Notes: generated from the sequence alone by a model not told the origin. A stretch of DNA of 64,000 bases from an uncultured Methanobacteriaceae archaeon (GCA_947259185.1 CAMYKT010000003.1:24001-88000); one strand, 5' to 3'; counted from the first letter of the stretch, positions 26,606 to 36,059 are shown. Numbers and translations are program-made.

Positions 26606-26998
26606 CTAATATATGTATGCCAGTAGTCTGCCACCAATAGCTTTTTCTTTAGCTTCCTTGTGGGTCATTATACCCTCAGGAGTGGTAACGATCATAATTC
26701 CAAAATTTTTAGCTGGCAAGTATCTTGTTTCGAATTTTTCAAATTCGTCCTTTTTAACAGCATGTCTGGGTTTTATAACCCCACACTGGTTTATATTACC
26801 TTCCAATTCAACTATAAATTTTCCAGCTTTACCATCATCCACGTATTCAAATTCGCCGATGTAAGCTTCTTTTTGCATAGTCCTTAAGACGTGCCCGATC
26901 AATTTAGAAGCAGGAGATATATTACATCTTTCATTTCCCTGCAATTCATTGTTTCTCATATTGGTCAGGGCATTTGCAAGAGGATCCATAAGAGTCAT
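26606..26998 (-). CDS. rps8: 30S ribosomal protein S8 (uS8)
   Basis: A 130-residue uS8. N-terminal DPLANALTNMRNNELQG and C-terminal MIVTTPEGIMTHKEAKEK...GRLLAYIY are typical of archaeal S8. A primary binder of 16S rRNA; in bacteria it also represses the spc operon, but no such site was identified here. ATG at 26998. Confidence 0.95.
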   Translation of the reverse strand: MTLMDPLANALTNMRNNELQGNERCNISPASKLIGHVLRTMQKEAYIGEFEYVDDGKAGKFIVELEGNINQCGVIKPRHAVKKDEFEKFETRYLPAKNFGIMIVTTPEGIMTHKEAKEKAIGGRLLAYIY

Positions 26999-27017
26999 TA
27001 ATAAACACCTTTCCTAT

Positions 27018-27161
27018 TTAATTATACTTTTTAAATCCGATTTTAGGTGCGAGTTCTCTGAAACACTGTCTGCATAACATGAGCCCGTATCTTCTAACCA
27101 TAGCAGAGTGATTCCCGCATCTTGAACATTCTCTGGATCCCTTTCCATATTTTCTTGGCAT
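27018..27161 (-). CDS. rps14: 30S ribosomal protein S14 (uS14, zinc form)
   Basis: A 47-residue ORF read directly from the gap between rps8 and rpl5. It starts MPRKYGKGSRECSRCGN and has zinc ligands C12, C15, C30 and C33 (CxxC...CxxC), then FRELAPKIGFKKYN. This is the archaeal/eukaryotic S29-type S14. The ATG at 27161 has AAGGTGAGATT upstream. Intergenic distances are 19 nt to rps8 and 9 nt to rpl5. Confidence 0.95.
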   Translation of the reverse strand: MPRKYGKGSRECSRCGNHSAMVRRYGLMLCRQCFRELAPKIGFKKYN

Positions 27162-27170
27162 AATCTCACC

Positions 27171-27677
27171 TTAAATTATCTCAATCTGGAATTTTTCCTG
27201 CATAAATTTCATGGTATCTTCCTTGGTAACCATGTGTTTAGCCGGTATTTTCTTCCGTTGGATTTTCCTTTTTTTTATACGGTAGCCTGGTTTTTCAAAG
27301 GTAACAGACACATTCATACCATATATCCCAATATCCGGATCATATCTCATTCCAGGAATATCAATATGTTCATTTATCCCAAATGAAACATTACCCTGGG
27401 AATCGAACTGCCTTGATTTGAGTTTGTTGCCTATACCATCTAAAACCATTTTAATAGCTTTATCTGCTTTTTCGCCCCTCAAAGTTACCTTGCAACCTAT
27501 AGGTTGATTTTTTCTAATACCGAATTCAGGATTAGTAACTTTAGAGAAAGTCCGGACAGATTTTTGACCGGTGATGGAATTTATAAGCTTTTCAGCTTTA
27601 GCCAGAGCTTCACCGGCTTCACCCACACCAATATTGATGGTGGCTTTGGATATTATTACCTCTTCCATGGGGTTCAT
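27171..27677 (-). CDS. rpl5: 50S ribosomal protein L5 (uL5)
   Basis: A 168-residue uL5. ATINIGVGEAGEALAKAEKL and TGQKSVRTFSKVTNPEFGIR are the conserved core; it binds 5S rRNA and contacts P-site tRNA. ATG at 27677, directly after the rps4e stop, so translation is probably coupled. A second in-frame ATG three codons later cannot be excluded. Confidence 0.95.
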   Translation of the reverse strand: MNPMEEVIISKATINIGVGEAGEALAKAEKLINSITGQKSVRTFSKVTNPEFGIRKNQPIGCKVTLRGEKADKAIKMVLDGIGNKLKSRQFDSQGNVSFGINEHIDIPGMRYDPDIGIYGMNVSVTFEKPGYRIKKRKIQRKKIPAKHMVTKEDTMKFMQEKFQIEII

Positions 27678-28406
27678 CTATTGGCCTCCTGGAAGTGAAA
27701 TAGCAGGTTCTTCTTTACCAATTACAAAAACGTAATCTTTCAAAGTCAGAAAAGTCTTTTTCTCATCAGTTTCGATAACTACTGTGTTAGGTCGAGCTGA
27801 TTTGGTAATTATGATTTCTTTAATTTTACCAATTTCACCGGTGTGTTTACCACCAGTAACTAAACCAATGTTGCCTTCTTCAAATTTAATGGCATCATTA
27901 ATTTCTTTTTCAGGTAATTTAAGGTTAATTACATCCCCTGCAGCGAATGATTCATCACTCAAACAGTTTTTACCGTCGTGAAGATTTAATTGAGTTTTTC
28001 CACCTTTAATGATGGTCTTATCTTCAATTTTGCATAGTTTAAATGCTACATTTTCTTCAGGTATTGGATGTAGAATTAGTCTACCCTTTTCATCTGGTAA
28101 AACTCGATAATTTCCTCCAGTTTTAGGAATTTGGATTACATCCATAAAACCAACAGGGAATTTGTAATCTTTTCTAACATGGCCATCAACCAGTATCTCA
28201 CCATTATTCAATATCCTCTTTGCTTCCCGGGAGTTATCAGCAATTTCCAGGATATCCCTAATAACAATTAATAGAGGTAGTGAGCTTTCAATTGAGTGAG
28301 GACCTGCGGCCGGTTTAACCGTCCATTTGTCCTCTTTTGGGTGAATAGGCCAATGTTTAGGGGATTTATATCTTTTTAAATGTTTTCTTGATCCCATTTT
28401 TGCCAT
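27678..28406 (-). CDS. rps4e: 30S ribosomal protein S4e (eS4)
   Basis: A 242-residue archaeal/eukaryotic eS4. N-terminal GSRKHLKRYKSPKHWPI, an S4-like RNA-binding segment (REAKRILNNGEILVDG) and a C-terminal KOW-like part (GLVTGGKHTGEIGKIKEI) are in order. ATG at 28406. No gap to rpl5 downstream and 1 nt to rpl24 upstream. Confidence 0.95.
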   Translation of the reverse strand: MAKMGSRKHLKRYKSPKHWPIHPKEDKWTVKPAAGPHSIESSLPLLIVIRDILEIADNSREAKRILNNGEILVDGHVRKDYKFPVGFMDVIQIPKTGGNYRVLPDEKGRLILHPIPEENVAFKLCKIEDKTIIKGGKTQLNLHDGKNCLSDESFAAGDVINLKLPEKEINDAIKFEEGNIGLVTGGKHTGEIGKIKEIIITKSARPNTVVIETDEKKTFLTLKDYVFVIGKEEPAISLPGGQ

Positions 28407-28407
28407 T

Positions 28408-28761
28408 TTATCCCTTCCGCTCTATAATTTTATTTCTTTTATCATCACTTAAGTCCATTTCCACAATCCTCAAATTAGAGGGGTGAATAGGGAAGTAAAC
28501 AGGGTTTCCATCTACTTTCTGGACGGTAGCTCCATCTACCAGTACCCGGTAGTTTTTAAGATCTACCTTTTCCACTTTTCCCTCGTGATCTTTAAAATCG
28601 CCACGCATAACCTGTACTGTATCTCCTTTCTTAACAGGTAGAGATCTGCGGTTATGTTCTTCCCTTAAGTCCTGACTTAAAGTTACGCTCATTAATTTGT
28701 GACGAATGTGTAAGGGTGCATTATAAATGAATTTCCTTTGCTTTCTAGGCTGTTTTGACAT
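28408..28761 (-). CDS. rpl24: 50S ribosomal protein L24 (uL24)
   Basis: A 117-residue uL24 with KOW motif VQVMRGDFKDHEGKVEKVD, and an N terminus (SKQPRKQRKFIYNAPLH) shared with eukaryotic L26. ATG at 28761, preceded by GGTGATATT. A longer in-frame start at 28779 overlaps rpl14 and is not supported. It helps start large-subunit assembly and lies near the exit tunnel. Confidence 0.95.
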   Translation of the reverse strand: MSKQPRKQRKFIYNAPLHIRHKLMSVTLSQDLREEHNRRSLPVKKGDTVQVMRGDFKDHEGKVEKVDLKNYRVLVDGATVQKVDGNPVYFPIHPSNLRIVEMDLSDDKRNKIIERKG

Positions 28762-28771
28762 AATATCACCA

Positions 28772-29170
28772 TTATACAATAATGCTAGCTGCGCTTCCTA
28801 TACCCGGCCATCGGTCTGCTGCTTCTTTAGCAACTGGACCTCTAATTTCTGAACCTTTTATAACTCCTTCTGGACTTATAATAACCGCAGCATTATCTTC
28901 GAATTTCACCCGGAGTCCGTCGGCCCTTCTGTATTCTTTTTTCTGCCGGACCACAACCGCGGTCATGACTTCTTTCCTCATGTCGGCAGATCCTTTTTTT
29001 ACAGATACAATGATCATATCACCAACACCAGCTACATCCAGTCTTCGGCGAACACCTTTATATCCTTTAACAGAAATGATTTCCACTTCTCTTGCACCGG
29101 TGTTATCCACACATTGAAGTCGAGCGCCTATGGGTAGTGCTTTGGCAACATTAGATGTTATGGCCTTCAT
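28772..29170 (-). CDS. rpl14: 50S ribosomal protein L14 (uL14)
   Basis: A 132-residue uL14 beta-barrel, with ARLQCVDNTGAREVEIISV near the N terminus and DNAAVIISPEGVIKGSEIRG near the C terminus. It forms intersubunit bridges and contacts uL19/eL24 neighbours. ATG at 29170, 1 nt after rps17. Confidence 0.96.
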   Translation of the reverse strand: MKAITSNVAKALPIGARLQCVDNTGAREVEIISVKGYKGVRRRLDVAGVGDMIIVSVKKGSADMRKEVMTAVVVRQKKEYRRADGLRVKFEDNAAVIISPEGVIKGSEIRGPVAKEAADRWPGIGSAASIIV

Positions 29171-29171
29171 T

Positions 29172-29492
29172 TCACTTCTCTCCCTTTACCTCAACCACCA
29201 CAAAATGCTTGGTCTTACTTAATGGTCTGCATTCTGCGACTTTCACAGTGTCACCAATATTTACTTGAATACAATCAGGTAAATGGGCGCTAATTTTTGA
29301 TTTTCTTTTTTCGTATCTTTCGTATTTCCTTATGAATTTATAAAAACTTCTTTCCAATGTAATGGTCCTTTCAGCTTTGTCACTAGTAACTATACCTTCC
29401 AGGATTTGTCCTCTAACAGGTAAAGTTCCGTGGAAAGGACAGTTAGGATCATTACACTCGGATTCAGGTTTTGGAACTTCAATGCCAACCAT
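29172..29492 (-). CDS. rps17: 30S ribosomal protein S17 (uS17)
   Basis: A 106-residue archaeal uS17. It has the archaeal N-terminal extension with CNDPNCPFHGTLPVRGQ, two Cys that may bind zinc, and then the OB-fold core VKVAECRPLSKTKHFVVVE. A primary 16S rRNA binder. ATG at 29492, with GGTGAT upstream. rnp1 is 11 nt upstream. Confidence 0.95.
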   Translation of the reverse strand: MVGIEVPKPESECNDPNCPFHGTLPVRGQILEGIVTSDKAERTITLERSFYKFIRKYERYEKRKSKISAHLPDCIQVNIGDTVKVAECRPLSKTKHFVVVEVKGEK

Positions 29493-29503
29493 ATTATCAC
29501 CAA

Positions 29504-29785
29504 TTAAATTTTCCTAAATTTCTTTTTTATTCTATCTTCAGGACGACTTACCAGTACCTTCCCATCTATCTCCACCACTGATCCTTTCGGGATTCTAAAA
29601 TGGAAAAGTGAGGTACTTTTTGCAACGACAATCTCTTTACCATCCGGCCTTTCCAGGCGCATAGTATTTCGAGTTTCGTCTACAACTTTCCCTTTAATTC
29701 CTACCAGCCCTTGATGAGAGCTTTCAACTATTTCAACATTTAAACCAATCAGTTCATGTCGAAATATGTTATGTGGAGTTATCAT
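29504..29785 (-). CDS. rnp1: Ribonuclease P protein component 1 (Rpp29/Pop4)
   Basis: A 93-residue Sm-like beta-barrel protein of archaeal RNase P, which trims tRNA 5' ends. N-terminal NIFRHELIGLNVEIVES and GIKGKVVDETRNTMRLE are diagnostic. In archaea it is regularly encoded between rps17 and rpl29 together with aIF1, as here. ATG at 29785, 7 nt after the aIF1 stop. Confidence 0.93.
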   Translation of the reverse strand: MITPHNIFRHELIGLNVEIVESSHQGLVGIKGKVVDETRNTMRLERPDGKEIVVAKSTSLFHFRIPKGSVVEIDGKVLVSRPEDRIKKKFRKI

Positions 29786-29792
29786 ATGGTAA

Positions 29793-30128
29793 TTATCTTC
29801 TTCTATTACTCCTTCGATCTATCTCCCTTATTTCGATAGTATCGGAAGAAAAGCCCATATTTGCCAGAACTTCTTTAACTCTCTTTTTATGATCCCCTTG
29901 AAGTTCAATCTGACCTTTTTTTGCAGTACCGCCACAGGCACATTTGGCTTTTAATTCTTTGGTAAGTTCCTTCATATCAATATCATGCTCATCTATGCCC
30001 TCTACAATGGTCATCAGTTTTCCGAATCTTCTTCGCACTGTGTATACTTTAACGGTCTGAACTTCTCGTGCTATTTCTTCACAGACGCAGAGTTCATCTG
30101 GAAGACCACATACATCGCAGATTTTCAT
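29793..30128 (-). CDS. Translation initiation factor aIF1 (SUI1 family)
   Basis: A 111-residue SUI1 protein. It starts with a short zinc-like stretch (CDVCGLPDELCVC), then the SUI1 core (RRRFGKLMTIVEGID, CACGGTAKKGQIELQGDHK). Archaeal aIF1 monitors start-codon pairing on the small subunit. ATG at 30128. It abuts rpl29 without a gap, in the typical rpl29-aIF1-rnp1-rps17 order. Confidence 0.94.
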   Translation of the reverse strand: MKICDVCGLPDELCVCEEIAREVQTVKVYTVRRRFGKLMTIVEGIDEHDIDMKELTKELKAKCACGGTAKKGQIELQGDHKKRVKEVLANMGFSSDTIEIREIDRRSNRRR

Positions 30129-30335
30129 TTATGTCTCCTTCTGTTTTTCATTAATGATGGTAAGAACACGAGCAATAGTTCTTTTAAGTTCCTTAATTTT
30201 CCCCGGGTTTTCATATACTCCGGCTGCAGAACTTTTAGAAACATTTTTGGCATATTCGGCCTTGAGTTCATCCAGTTTTTTATGGATCTCGTCAAGTTCC
30301 ATATCCCGTATTTCTTTACTTCTCAAAATCGCCAT
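30129..30335 (-). CDS. rpl29: 50S ribosomal protein L29 (uL29)
   Basis: A 68-residue two-helix protein: MAILRSKEIRDMELDEIHKK, then a PGKIKELKRTIARVLTI helix. It lies near the exit tunnel, where it takes part in SRP docking. ATG at 30335. rps3 ends 43 nt upstream. Confidence 0.94.
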   Translation of the reverse strand: MAILRSKEIRDMELDEIHKKLDELKAEYAKNVSKSSAAGVYENPGKIKELKRTIARVLTIINEKQKET

Positions 30336-30378
30336 TTTTTCATCCCTTTAATAATTTAATTGAATTATTCAGATTTTT

Positions 30379-31296
30379 TTAAGAGGATTCTTCCTTTTCT
30401 TTAGCAGACTCTGATTTTTCTTCAGGAACTTCCTCTTCAACAGCATCAGATTCTACAGCTTCCTCTTCAACAGCATCAGATTCAGGAACTTCCTCAGCAA
30501 CTTCTACTTCCTCTTCAACCGCATCAGATTCTACAGCTTCTTCAACTTCAGCTTCCTCTTCTACTTCCTCTAAAGATTCTTCCAGTTCTTCTAGTTCCTC
30601 TTCAGATTCAATTAATTCGGCTTCTTCAGCAGATTCTGCAATTTCTTCATCTTCAACTATTTCTGCTGTTTCTTCTACAACTTCAGTAACGGTTTCTTCG
30701 ATAACTGGAGGGTGAATATCAACTTTATCAGGTAAAATAACTTCTGGAGGCATTATACGAACATATATTCCCAGCACACCAGGTTTGAGTTGTACAGTAG
30801 CAAATCCTTCCTTAACAAATCGGGTAGCAGGTTCACCACATTTTTTGATATATCCATCACTGAATTTAGCAGTAGCAGATCGGGCTCCTCTGATTTTTCC
30901 AGAAATAGTAACTTCTACACCCTGGGCTCCTGCACCCATAATTCTCCTGAGGGAGGTATAAGATACCCTTCTGAAGTGCATTCCCCTTTGTAACATAGAA
31001 GCAATTTTATGGGCCATGATCTTAGGGTTAAGTTCAGGAACACCCACTTCTTTAACCTCTACCTGGGGGTTTTCCAGTTCAAACTTTGTTTTCAAGTTTT
31101 GAGTTATTCCCCTAACGGTTTTTCCGCCTCTTCCAATAACCATACCTGGTCTTTCAGCATAAACTACTACCATAGTACCTAAGGGAGTAACTTGAACTTC
31201 CATTCCACCATATCCAGCTCTTTCGAGTTCACTTTCTAGATATTCGTCGATTTTTGTTCGTTTAAGACCTTCTGTGACAAAATCTTTTTCTATCAT
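30379..31296 (-). CDS. rps3: 30S ribosomal protein S3 (uS3) with long acidic C-terminal tail
   Basis: A 305-residue protein. Residues 1-195 are a normal archaeal uS3: KH domain with GMVIGRGGKT (GRGG 55-58), then the C-terminal domain with MHFRRVSYTSLRRIMGAGAQ. From about 199 to 305 there is a low-complexity tail almost entirely of Glu, Ala, Val and Ser, in which ESDAVEEE recurs three times. The matching DNA shows ~20-bp near-identical repeats at 30431, 30461 and 30509, a sign of recent repeat expansion. Archaeal S3 is usually roughly 210-260 residues. The frame is intact to a normal stop. Confidence 0.94.
   Translation of the reverse strand: MIEKDFVTEGLKRTKIDEYLESELERAGYGGMEVQVTPLGTMVVVYAERPGMVIGRGGKTVRGITQNLKTKFELENPQVEVKEVGVPELNPKIMAHKIASMLQRGMHFRRVSYTSLRRIMGAGAQGVEVTISGKIRGARSATAKFSDGYIKKCGEPATRFVKEGFATVQLKPGVLGIYVRIMPPEVILPDKVDIHPPVIEETVTEVVEETAEIVEDEEIAESAEEAELIESEEELEELEESLEEVEEEAEVEEAVESDAVEEEVEVAEEVPESDAVEEEAVESDAVEEEVPEEKSESAKEKEESS
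30431..30528 (-). repeat. In-frame coding repeat in the rps3 tail
   Basis: The 20-mer TCCTCTTCAACAGCATCAGA occurs at 30431-30450 and 30461-30480 and, with one change, at 30509-30528. Each copy encodes SDAVEEE. The spacings (30 and 48 bp) are multiples of three, so copy-number change would keep the frame. Confidence 0.85.
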
Positions 31297-31302
31297 GTAA
31301 AT

Positions 31303-31764
31303 CTAAGCCTCCCCAAGAACTATCTGCACATGAGTAGTGGGAGTGTTAAATGGACTTGCTCTTCCAAAAGCTCGGGGAGTCCAGCCCCTAATAACAAATC
31401 CTCTGTGGCTGGAAATGTGCATAATTTTCAAGTTTTCAGAGTCCAATCCTTTGTATTCCGCATTGGCTTCCGCGTTTTCCAAGACCTTCAATATATGGCC
31501 TGCAGCTTTAACTGGATATCTACCAGTAGGCCATCCGTTCAATCCTTTACGGTGACCTACTTTTTTGTTGTGTCTTTTGAAGGGAACAGCTTTTTGCATC
31601 TGAATTACCTCTTCCAGATAAACTTTGGCTCTTTCCAGTTTCATCCCTCTAAGTTCTCTGCATATCTCAACAGCGTGCTTAGGTGATATTTTGAGAGCTC
31701 TTCCAATTGCCTTGGCTGTTTTGGCCTTATCGTCTTCTTTGAAAGCGTAATTAATTTTAGCCAT
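31303..31764 (-). CDS. rpl22: 50S ribosomal protein L22 (uL22)
   Basis: A 153-residue archaeal uL22, with SPKHAVEICRELRGMKLERA and a C terminus WTPRAFGRASPFNTPTTHV. It has the extended loop that lines the exit tunnel. ATG at 31764. 6 nt to rps3 and 12 nt from rps19. Confidence 0.95.
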   Translation of the reverse strand: MAKINYAFKEDDKAKTAKAIGRALKISPKHAVEICRELRGMKLERAKVYLEEVIQMQKAVPFKRHNKKVGHRKGLNGWPTGRYPVKAAGHILKVLENAEANAEYKGLDSENLKIMHISSHRGFVIRGWTPRAFGRASPFNTPTTHVQIVLGEA

Positions 31765-31776
31765 TGTTCATTCTCC

Positions 31777-32187
31777 TTATTTAAGAGGTACAAACATAGA
31801 TGATCTGGTAGCTCCCATTCCGGGATCTCCATGTTGAACTTTCTGTCTAGTTGGTGCGTATTCCCCAAAGTAAGATCCAATCATTTCCGCTTGAATCTGT
31901 ACCTGCACATATTCTTTACCATTGTAAATTCCAAAGGTCATCCCCACCATTTCAGGGAGGATAATCATGTCCCTGCAGTGAGTTTTAATAATCTGGGGTT
32001 TACCACCTTTATTTGTCTCTTTTTTCAATTTTCGTATTCGTTCCAACACTTTTTTCTGCCGGGGTAAAAATCCTCTTTTTAAGGATCTCCTTTGTCTGGA
32101 TGGTAATATTTGTATTACATTGTCCAGTGGCATGTCCTGAAGTTCTTCTAAAGTGTATCCGCGATATTTAAATTCTTTACGTGCCAA
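31777..32187 (-). CDS. rps19: 30S ribosomal protein S19 (uS19)
   Basis: A 136-residue archaeal uS19, with IKTHCRDMIILPEMVGMTFG and the C-terminal MIGSYFGEYAPTRQKVQHG. It sits in the head of the small subunit near uS13. The start is TTG at 32187, with GGAGGTGG upstream. rpl2 lies 22 nt upstream. Confidence 0.95.
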   Translation of the reverse strand: MARKEFKYRGYTLEELQDMPLDNVIQILPSRQRRSLKRGFLPRQKKVLERIRKLKKETNKGGKPQIIKTHCRDMIILPEMVGMTFGIYNGKEYVQVQIQAEMIGSYFGEYAPTRQKVQHGDPGMGATRSSMFVPLK

Positions 32188-32209
32188 TCAGCCACCTCCT
32201 AATATTTAT

Positions 32210-32935
32210 TTATCTACGCTTCCCTGTCCTTCTTGCTGCAATTGAACCAACTTTACGTCCTGGTGGAGCATTTCTGGATACAGTTGTAGGCCGTCCGGGG
32301 TGTTGTCTGTTTCCACCACCATGAGGGTGATCTACTGCATTCATAGCCACTCCTCTAACGGTCATACATTTTTTACCCTTTGCTTTTAAGGAATGGTATC
32401 TATTACCTGCCTTGAGGAATGGTTTTTCTTTTCTTCCTCCACCAGCAACTACACCTATTGTAGCTCTGCATTTGGGATTAAATGATTTTAATTCACCAGA
32501 TGGAAGTTCAATAACTGCTTTATCCACGTCATGAGTGATTAAAGAAGCATAAGTTCCTGAAGATCTAACAAATCTGCCACCATCTCCAGGTCTATTTTCA
32601 ATGTTGTAAACAGGAGTACCCTCTGGAATCTCCCCAATAGGTAATGAATTTCCAGGACTTATTGGTGCAGAAATTCCACAGGCAATATCATCATTAATCT
32701 GGATACTTTCCGGGGCTAAAATAAGCTTTTTTTCGCCATTTTCAAATTTAACCATGGCCACCGGTGCACTTCTTCCCGGGTCATGCATTATATCAACTAC
32801 CTTACCCTTCAAACTACCTTCTTTTTCGAGTTCGTCGTAGGAGCGGTACTCAATTTTTCCTTTGAAACGGTGCGAAGCACTAGTGTAAGTAGGAGTCCCC
32901 CGTCCTCTCCTTTGTGAAATCAAACGTTTTCCCAT
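32210..32935 (-). CDS. rpl2: 50S ribosomal protein L2 (uL2)
   Basis: A 241-residue uL2. The peptidyl-transferase-proximal His lies in VAMNAVDHPHGGGNRQHPGR, and the zinc-free archaeal N terminus RGRGTPTYTSASHRFKG is typical. It is essential for subunit association and peptidyl transfer. ATG at 32935, with GGAGGAAT upstream. Confidence 0.96.
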   Translation of the reverse strand: MGKRLISQRRGRGTPTYTSASHRFKGKIEYRSYDELEKEGSLKGKVVDIMHDPGRSAPVAMVKFENGEKKLILAPESIQINDDIACGISAPISPGNSLPIGEIPEGTPVYNIENRPGDGGRFVRSSGTYASLITHDVDKAVIELPSGELKSFNPKCRATIGVVAGGGRKEKPFLKAGNRYHSLKAKGKKCMTVRGVAMNAVDHPHGGGNRQHPGRPTTVSRNAPPGRKVGSIAARRTGKRR

Positions 32936-32978
32936 TTATTATTCCTCCAAGTTAAACTTAGGATATCTAAATAATTAA

Positions 32979-33239
32979 TTAAAATACTCCCATTTTAACT
33001 GCTATATCTTCAGCTTTGTGTTCGGCCGCCAGTTTAATGTAGGCTAATTTGAGGCCTTTGGAGTTGATTTGAGTATTAACACTTTCCACTTTTACTGCAA
33101 AGAGATCTTCAAAAGATTTCCGAATAGCAGATTTATTGCTGGTTCTCAATACCACAAATGTTAATTCATTATTTTGATCAATTAAATTCATGCTTTTTTC
33201 TGTTATGTGAGGTTTTACTATAACTGCATAAGGATCCAT
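32979..33239 (-). CDS. rpl23: 50S ribosomal protein L23 (uL23)
   Basis: An 86-residue uL23: IVKPHITEKSMNLIDQNN at the N terminus and AIRKSFEDLFAVKVESVNT in the middle. It is at the exit-tunnel rim and is the docking point for SRP and chaperones. ATG at 33239, with AGGTGGG upstream. 43 nt to rpl2 and 34 nt from rpl4. Confidence 0.95.
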   Translation of the reverse strand: MDPYAVIVKPHITEKSMNLIDQNNELTFVVLRTSNKSAIRKSFEDLFAVKVESVNTQINSKGLKLAYIKLAAEHKAEDIAVKMGVF

Positions 33240-33273
33240 ACTATCCCACCTATTTTACTAAATATTTTAAACT

Positions 33274-34056
33274 CTACTGAAAGAGCTCCCCTAATTTTTC
33301 TACAGCAGATTTAGTGAAAATGGTCAATCGCCCGGGATGAGTTCCTGGAGCAAGCAATTCAGCATTTAAATTTTCAACAGAAACTACATCCACACCAGGG
33401 TGGTTTCTAGCACCTAATCCTATGCCTTTATCTTCTCCAACAACTATTAGTGGTCCTTTAGGTGATTTATATTTTCGACCTCGCATCTTACCTTTTCCAG
33501 CCCGTATATTCTTACCCTCTTTAGCTCGAACTACATCATCCATGATTCCCAGTTTTTTGAATATTTCCCTGGTTTCTCTGGTTTTTTTAATTTTGCATAG
33601 TTCATCATCCACCACCAGAGGTATTTGAGGGACATTGGCCATTCGGTGGCCTCTATTTTCAACCAGTTCTTGATTGGTTGTAGCTGCTATTGCAGAACGG
33701 ATAGCAAATCTCCTTTCTTTTTTATTTATTTTCTCATGGTAAACCTTTTGAGATCTTGGAGGATGAGCTTTCCTACCTCCAACAGTTTGGGGCACAAAAG
33801 CAGCCTTAGAAGCTGCAGGATGTCTACTACCTTTTACACGAGGCACCATTGCCACACCCCTACCAGCACCGAATGATTTTGCGGTAGTTCTTTTACCTGC
33901 CATAGGATTAGCACCCCATGGTTGTATTCGGGCGGTCTGTGCGGAAATCACTGCTCTTTTAATAAGGTCAGGCCTGAATTCTTCCAGGAATATTTCAGGC
34001 AACTCAATTTCTTCTGTAATTTCGCCTTCCAGTGAATAAACCTTAATTTTTTTCAT
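33274..34056 (-). CDS. rpl4: 50S ribosomal protein L4 (uL4)
   Basis: A 260-residue archaeal uL4 (L1e type) with the long loop reaching the exit tunnel (GANPMAGKRTTAKSFGAGRG). C-terminal NHPGVDVVSVENLNAELLAP is conserved. In bacteria L4 represses its own operon; no equivalent element was identified here. ATG at 34056. Confidence 0.95.
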   Translation of the reverse strand: MKKIKVYSLEGEITEEIELPEIFLEEFRPDLIKRAVISAQTARIQPWGANPMAGKRTTAKSFGAGRGVAMVPRVKGSRHPAASKAAFVPQTVGGRKAHPPRSQKVYHEKINKKERRFAIRSAIAATTNQELVENRGHRMANVPQIPLVVDDELCKIKKTRETREIFKKLGIMDDVVRAKEGKNIRAGKGKMRGRKYKSPKGPLIVVGEDKGIGLGARNHPGVDVVSVENLNAELLAPGTHPGRLTIFTKSAVEKLGELFQ

Positions 34057-34082
34057 TTAAACCACTCTTAAAGTTAAAATAA

Positions 34083-35093
<1,011 letters not shown>

Positions 35094-35138
35094 TTAATAT
35101 AACCTCCTTACATTCCAAAAATATTCCATTTTTCCTGA

Positions 35139-35951
35139 TTATTCTAAGTTTAAGAGCAAATTAAATATGGATAAAGTAGATAAAACCGCTTCTTCAGTCC
35201 TTATGGTTTGAGTACCCTGAGATGGAACCATGTTCACCTCAAAATCCGCCAAATTCTGGCTGGAAACGTAATCGGGTAAGCCGGAATAAGGACCGCCAAA
35301 CAAAATAGCCCAATGATTGGCTTTTTTTACCTTAGATTTTACTTCATCTAAAATAGAAGTTATAGGATTTCCATAACGGGATGTTGCCACAACAACTTCC
35401 GGTTTTACTAACTTTAAACTTTGGTGAAGATTTTTATTCGTAGATAATGTTTCATATCCCCAGTATGTGTCATCTGGCTGGTCAGGGTCAACTATTATCT
35501 CTTTACCCAGCTTGGTTATTTTAAAGCTCAGTACTTTATTTACGGTGAGTTGTTCCTTGCAAAAAGCAGGTTTTTCAGCACCTATATCAACAAAGGTTCC
35601 TTTCTTTGTTCTTTTTAAAGTCAATCCTTGCCTAAAATCGCCTTCGCCGGGTGTACCTGTAGGATGGTGAGGAGTTCTAAGTGGTGGGAGAATACCCACA
35701 TGTTTTAGCTCCTTCCTTATAGGAAAGACCTTCTTTCGAAGATACTGAGGTGTATCCATATAAGTAAGAATATCCCTGATGAAGTTTGCCTCATCGGGAT
35801 CAGCATCGTCTTTATAAATTACAACCCGTTTCGCCCTGAATATAGCCGCTGATCTAGCAATTAAGCCCACTTTATATGTTTTTAACTTTAGATCTTTTGT
35901 CTCCGCGGTTAGTGAATCCGGGATGAAAAGTGATAAATGCCTTGTATTCAT
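35139..35951 (-). CDS. Putative RNA uridine-N3 methyltransferase (SPOUT, COG2106)
   Basis: A 270-residue protein of the COG2106 SPOUT family. The deep trefoil knot region near the C terminus includes WAILFGGPYSGLPDYV and NMVPSQGTQTIRTEEAV, which should bind SAM. N-terminal SLFIPDSLTAET is typical. An OB-fold insert (about 95-175) fits the family. It is encoded directly ahead of rpl3 and may act on rRNA; the exact target is not proven. ATG at 35951, with a TATA box 23-30 nt upstream, so the mRNA may be nearly leaderless. Confidence 0.88.
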   Translation of the reverse strand: MNTRHLSLFIPDSLTAETKDLKLKTYKVGLIARSAAIFRAKRVVIYKDDADPDEANFIRDILTYMDTPQYLRKKVFPIRKELKHVGILPPLRTPHHPTGTPGEGDFRQGLTLKRTKKGTFVDIGAEKPAFCKEQLTVNKVLSFKITKLGKEIIVDPDQPDDTYWGYETLSTNKNLHQSLKLVKPEVVVATSRYGNPITSILDEVKSKVKKANHWAILFGGPYSGLPDYVSSQNLADFEVNMVPSQGTQTIRTEEAVLSTLSIFNLLLNLE

Positions 35952-35973
35952 CTTCCACTATTTGTTTTCATAG

Positions 35974-35981
35974 GTTATAAA
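35974..35981 (-). promoter_or_regulatory. TATA box for the SPOUT-rpl3 operon
   Basis: TTTATAAC on the minus strand, about 27 nt before the ATG at 35951, placing the expected transcript start almost at the start codon. This may drive the long ribosomal protein operon. Confidence 0.5.
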
Positions 35982-36019
35982 TATTGCTATAGTTCCAACT
36001 AGGCAAACTTTCTAACACC

Positions 36020-36059
36020 GTATTATATATCAAATATAATACCGGGCAGCTCATGCTGC
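36020..36059. repeat. Perfect 9-bp inverted repeat followed by a 5-bp GC hairpin
   Basis: GTATTATAT-ATCAA-ATATAATAC at 36020-36042, then GCAGC-TCAT-GCTGC at 36046-36059. They lie in the 263-nt gap between the METTL5-like gene and the SPOUT-rpl3 operon. They could be a protein operator, a terminator for the upstream minus-strand gene, or an RNA fold. Confidence 0.5.

Noticed and set aside
30431..30528. Repeats as a CRISPR or intergenic repeat
   Set aside because: They lie inside the rps3 reading frame and encode the acidic tail; spacing is a multiple of three.
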